Positions 4,915 through 7,337 of a DNA stretch of 7,337 bases are shown piece by piece. How positions within the stretch are numbered: the stretch's first letter is position 1; each line of letters opens with the position of its first letter. A model generated the notes under the pieces. It was not told the DNA's origin and did not search any database. It worked only from the letters and a program-made list of their open reading frames with translations. Source of the DNA: Candidatus Shapirobacteria bacterium (lineage in GTDB: Bacteria; Patescibacteriota; Microgenomatia; UBA12405); assembly GCA_023245435.1 (NCBI GenBank), contig JAHFKH010000039.1, forward strand, positions 1 to 7,337, in the 5' to 3' direction. Made by a program: the position numbers and the translations under genes.

Positions 4915-5508
4915 ATGACTAAAAAATATTGTTTCCATACTCCAAACTTTCCTCAAACGGGCTATATTGCCGTCACCTTTGTCAAAACTCCCGAAGATAA
5001 TCATTTTCTTTTCCCCATGACCAAAGTTTTTTCCGATAATAAAACTTTGTATCACGAAGCAATAAAATTAAAAAAAGAATTGCAAGCAAAGAAAAAAGCT
5101 GAAATATACACTATATTATCCATCAAAATTAAATTTCACAAAACGTATCCCTTACGAAAAGAACATTGGACGTATGTATCCGACGATGATCGTTATAATT
5201 CCTATACCCGAGGAAAAACTTATTTAAAAATGCTTAACGATGTTCATCAGTTTTATCAAATCGTTGTTTTACCATACAATTATAATGTTAAAAAGAAAAA
5301 ATGGGATTTTACAAACTGGATACCAATTTTAATTACGGCCAACAACGACTATATTGATGGGCTGATGATGGATTCCGATCAATCTGTCGACGAATCGGCC
5401 GATAGTATGGGTATGTATACTATTGATTCTGTTCGTGGCTTAGATATTAACTCTGGTAAAATTGTTACCCCACAAAAAAGCGCCACCCAAACCGAATCCA
5501 ATTGCTAG
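4915..5508 (+). CDS. Hypothetical soluble protein, 197 residues
   Basis: I do not recognise this protein. It has no signal peptide and no membrane helix. The N-terminal half alternates short hydrophobic stretches (GYIAVTFVK, IYTILSIKIKF) with a lysine-rich helix (LKKELQAKKKAE, about 51-63). The middle is rich in aromatics (EHWTYVSDDDRYNSYTRG, 83-100; HQFYQIVVLPYNY, 111-123; KKWDFTNWIPILI, 128-140). From about 146 to 172 it is acidic and methionine-rich, and the last 25 residues look disordered. There are only two cysteines, one at the very end. The start at 4915 is supported by the extended -10 element 6 nt upstream. The gene ends 14 nt before the membrane-protein operon, which has its own candidate promoter, so it may be a separate unit or read through into that operon. 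Confidence 0.7.
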   Translation: MTKKYCFHTPNFPQTGYIAVTFVKTPEDNHFLFPMTKVFSDNKTLYHEAIKLKKELQAKKKAEIYTILSIKIKFHKTYPLRKEHWTYVSDDDRYNSYTRGKTYLKMLNDVHQFYQIVVLPYNYNVKKKKWDFTNWIPILITANNDYIDGLMMDSDQSVDESADSMGMYTIDSVRGLDINSGKIVTPQKSATQTESNC

Positions 5509-5517
5509 TGTTAAACT
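5509..5517 (+). promoter_or_regulatory. Extended -10 promoter of the DUF2177 operon
   Basis: TGtTAAACT begins immediately after the preceding stop codon and ends 5 nt before ATG 5523, again placing the predicted start of transcription at the start codon. The rest of the operon has no comparable element, which suggests one transcript for the four overlapping genes. Confidence 0.42.
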
Positions 5518-5522
5518 AATTT

Positions 5523-5915
5523 ATGCTAAAACTCTATTTCATCACCCTTTTTGTTTTTCTTGGACTCGATTCAATTTGGCTTTTATTTATTGCCAAAAGC
5601 TATTATGCCGAAAAACTAGGATATTTAATGGCCAAAAACCCCAATTTAATCGCCGCCCTGGCATTTTATTTATTATTTGTCGTCGGTATGGTCGTCTTTG
5701 TCCTTACCCCGGCGTTAAAGAATAATTCCCTATCACAGGCAATTTTAACGGGTGCTCTTCTTGGTTTAATTTCTTATTCGACTTACGACCTCACCAATTT
5801 GGCCACCATTCGTGACTGGCCCATCATTATCACCATTATTGATATGGTTTGGGGAACAGTTCTCTCGGGCGCCGTCGCCGGTATTGCTTATTCAATTTAC
5901 AAATGGCTGGCCTAA
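5523..5915 (+). CDS. DUF2177 family membrane protein
   Basis: A 130-residue integral membrane protein with about four hydrophobic helices (near 3-23, 43-63, 71-88, 103-127). It carries the DUF2177 hallmarks: FLGLDSIWL (12-20) in the first helix, YDLTNLAT (88-95) and D107-M-V-W-G111 in the last helix. Length and motif order match the family. The biochemical role of DUF2177 is unknown to me. From memory, relatives occur beside DUF1295 and fatty-acid-modifying genes in Proteobacteria, and here too the next gene is DUF1295, overlapping by 13 nt, so a joint role in lipid metabolism is a reasonable inference. No Shine-Dalgarno; an extended -10 lies 5 nt upstream. Confidence 0.85.
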   Translation: MLKLYFITLFVFLGLDSIWLLFIAKSYYAEKLGYLMAKNPNLIAALAFYLLFVVGMVVFVLTPALKNNSLSQAILTGALLGLISYSTYDLTNLATIRDWPIIITIIDMVWGTVLSGAVAGIAYSIYKWLA

Positions 5916-6652
5916 TCACTTCTGTAATTCTCGTTTGGTTTTATATGACGTCGTGGTATGTCATCTCGATTTACAAAAAGCGCAATGATATTGCCGATAT
6001 TGCCTGGGGACTAGGATTTATTTTAATCGCCTTTTTTAATTTATTTACTGGCTACTTAAGTTTTCAATCATTAATTATCACAATTTTGACGACTATTTGG
6101 GGTGGTCGACTGGCACTTCATATATATCAGCGAAATATAAACAGGGCCGAGGATTATCGTTACCAATCATTTAAATCAAACCCCTATCTAAAAGTATTCA
6201 TGACTCAAGCTATTTTTATGTTTTTAATTTCTATCCCTACTATTATTATCAGTCACCTTGATGTTTTCGGTTGGTCAAATATTAATACCCTTGGTTTATG
6301 GTTGTGGTGTCTCGGTTTTTATTTTGAATCTATCGGTGATAGTCAATTAAAAGAATTTTTAAAAAATCCCAAAAACAAAGGTAAAATCATGGATCAAGGA
6401 CTATGGAAATATACTCGCCACCCCAATTATTTTGGTGAAGTTACGATGTGGTGGGGAATTTGGTTAATTAGTTTTTACAATCTAAATAGTTTTTTTGCCA
6501 TTATTGGCCCTCTGACCATCACCACTTTAATTTTATTTGTCTCGGGTATTCCTCTTCTTGAAAAAAAATACGAGGGCAATAAACTTTTTGCTAATTATAA
6601 AAAAAGAACTAGTATTTTTATCCCATGGTTCAATAAAAATGATCAAAACTAA
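5903..6652 (+). CDS. DUF1295 / steroid 5-alpha-reductase-like membrane protein
   Basis: From the ATG at 5903 this is a 249-residue polytopic membrane protein. The frame is open up to 5849, but the extra 18 residues are arginine-rich and out of character, and the 5903 start leaves a first membrane helix followed by DIADIAWGLGF (29-39), a DUF1295 landmark. Later landmarks are GGRLALHIYQRN (67-78), EDYRYQ (83-88), E142 with D146 in FESIGDSQL, and GLWKYTRHPNYFGE (166-179) followed by WWG. This last block is shared with steroid 5-alpha-reductases and isoprenylcysteine methyltransferases, where it binds the NADPH or SAM cofactor. The substrate is probably a lipid or isoprenoid. It overlaps the DUF2177 gene by 13 nt and the next gene by 14 nt, so it belongs to one operon. 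Confidence 0.88.
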   Translation: MAGLITSVILVWFYMTSWYVISIYKKRNDIADIAWGLGFILIAFFNLFTGYLSFQSLIITILTTIWGGRLALHIYQRNINRAEDYRYQSFKSNPYLKVFMTQAIFMFLISIPTIIISHLDVFGWSNINTLGLWLWCLGFYFESIGDSQLKEFLKNPKNKGKIMDQGLWKYTRHPNYFGEVTMWWGIWLISFYNLNSFFAIIGPLTITTLILFVSGIPLLEKKYEGNKLFANYKKRTSIFIPWFNKNDQN

Positions 6653-6932
6653 ATCTGATAAAAATAAAAATGGAGTTGACGATCGACTCGACATTATTAC
6701 CAATATTTGCTCGGTAATTTTACCCTTAACTACCTTTGATCAACTTTATTTAATTTATATAAAACGACAAACGCTGGGAGTTTCGGCATTTACCTGGTTT
6801 ATGTATGGATTGCTTAGTGTCCCCTTATTTTTCTATAGTGTCAAAAGAAAAGATTTACCTATGATCATTTTAAATGGGTTGTGGGTAATTATTGATTGGA
6901 GTGTTTGGATTGGTGTTATTCTATATTCGTGA
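6639..6932 (+). CDS. SemiSWEET-like three-helix transporter with EF-hand-like N terminus
   Basis: From ATG 6639 the product has 97 residues. The frame is open upstream to 6537 inside the previous gene, but that part looks non-coding, and three helices of normal SemiSWEET size follow the chosen start. Helices lie at about 19-34, 49-67 and 73-95. LPLTTFDQLYLIYIKRQTLGVS (28-49) matches the MtN3/SemiSWEET pattern '..P Q..ki...k.t.g.S', with FDQ where most have PQ. F51-W53 and N79 (ILNGLW) sit where the family has conserved pocket residues. SemiSWEETs dimerise to move small sugars; the substrate here is unknown. Before the first helix, residues 7-18 read D-x-N-x-N-G-x-x-D-x-x-D, an EF-hand-type calcium loop. 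The gene overlaps its upstream neighbour by 14 nt and the next by GTGA. Confidence 0.75.
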   Translation: MIKTKSDKNKNGVDDRLDIITNICSVILPLTTFDQLYLIYIKRQTLGVSAFTWFMYGLLSVPLFFYSVKRKDLPMIILNGLWVIIDWSVWIGVILYS

Positions 6933-7337
6933 GCCAAAATTTAAATAATTTAATTTCAGAATTAAAAAAACAGGGCAATCCCATCAAAGCCAAAAATTGT
7001 TTATGGTTTTTTAAAACCAAAAAAGGGGAATATGGTGAAGGTGACAAATTTTTGGGTTTATCCAATCCTCAAATTCGCAGTTTAGTCAAAATATATTGGA
7101 ACACCTTAACCATTTCTGATCTAAAAAAATTATTACACAATCCTTATCACGAATGTCGTCTCACCGCTCTTTTAATTTTAGTCCGCCAATTTCCCCATAA
7201 CAAAAAAAATATATACAACCTTTATTTAAAAAACACCAAATATATTAATAATTGGGACTTGGTCGACCTCTCGGCTCGCGATATTGTGGGACGGTATTGT
7301 TTTGAACAACAAGATTATTCAATTTTATACAAATTAT
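6929..7337 (+). CDS. AlkD-like DNA alkylation repair protein, 3' truncated
   Basis: A GTG start at 6929 overlaps the preceding TGA in GTGA; the frame then stays open to the window end, giving 136 residues of a protein that normally has about 230. The sequence fits the HEAT-like-repeat alkylpurine glycosylase AlkD: KNCLWFFKTKKGEYGEGDKFLGLSNPQIR (22-50), PYHECRLTALLILV (72-85) and NNWDLVDLSA (107-116). W109 and D113 occupy, even with the same numbering, the places of the residues that contact and excise the lesion in Bacillus AlkD; the catalytic-site arginine further on lies outside the window. AlkD-type enzymes remove N3- and N7-alkylated purines without base flipping. It is the fourth gene of the operon starting at 5523, so its co-transcription with membrane genes is probably incidental. 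Confidence 0.9.
   Translation, partial: MSQNLNNLISELKKQGNPIKAKNCLWFFKTKKGEYGEGDKFLGLSNPQIRSLVKIYWNTLTISDLKKLLHNPYHECRLTALLILVRQFPHNKKNIYNLYLKNTKYINNWDLVDLSARDIVGRYCFEQQDYSILYKL

Noticed and set aside
5462..5725. Open frame of 87 codons overlapping the start of the DUF2177 gene
   Set aside because: It is out of frame with two better-supported genes and has no recognisable protein character.
1..7337. Alternative genetic code with TGA as glycine (Gracilibacteria/SR1)
   Set aside because: Several genes end with TGA at natural protein ends and none of the recognised proteins has an internal TGA.

Overview
This is an AT-rich, tightly packed bacterial window. It contains eleven protein genes that look complete and two cut by the window edges. 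I see no rRNA, tRNA or CRISPR array, and no gene-free stretch longer than about 100 bases. TGA works as a stop at the ends of several genes (2510 gene, 3202 gene, rpsT, 6639 gene), so the code is the standard bacterial one. Short intergenic gaps, overlapping starts and stops, an unusually short-leadered promoter layout, single-domain versions of repair enzymes, a pyrH gene with no rpsB-tsf-frr neighbours and a divergent S20 together suggest a streamlined genome, most likely Candidatus Patescibacteria (CPR). That assignment is inference; no 16S gene is present to test it.

Layout. (1) 1-609, plus: the tail of a YkgJ-like cysteine-cluster protein, then a small protein with a rhodanese/Cdc25-like CX5RS loop. 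(2) 612-1319, minus: UMP kinase PyrH. It is divergent from (3) 1367-1630, plus: a single-domain O6-alkylguanine-DNA alkyltransferase with an intact PCHR active site. Their promoters overlap in the short gap between them. (4) 1631-1670: a degenerate copy of the dispersed CGTCATTGC...GAAGCAATCTC palindromic repeat. (5) 1723-4269, plus: a compact methyltransferase - HNH endonuclease - D12-class adenine methyltransferase cassette, probably a Type II restriction-modification system with an asymmetric site. The genes are 1 nt apart and then overlap by ATGA. Their proline codon use differs from most neighbours, which fits horizontal acquisition. (6) 4307-4627, plus: ribosomal protein S20 with a long basic tail. 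(7) 4676-4879, minus: a small two-helix membrane protein, divergent from (8) 4915-5508, plus: an unrecognised soluble protein. (9) 5523-7337, plus: an overlapping operon of a DUF2177 membrane protein, a DUF1295 steroid-reductase-like membrane enzyme, a SemiSWEET-like three-helix transporter with an EF-hand-like loop at its N terminus, and an AlkD-like DNA alkylation repair protein cut by the window end.

How things fit together. The restriction cassette is a self-contained defence unit inserted between housekeeping genes. Two different alkylation-damage proteins (direct alkyl transfer and AlkD-type glycosylase) lie within 6 kb but in separate operons. The most consistent unexplained signal is in initiation: none of the starts I examined has a convincing Shine-Dalgarno sequence, and several genes have a -10 box, often with an extended TGn, ending 5-6 nt before the ATG. 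That places the predicted transcription start on or next to the start codon, i.e. leaderless mRNAs. I did not find a clearly new multi-gene system.
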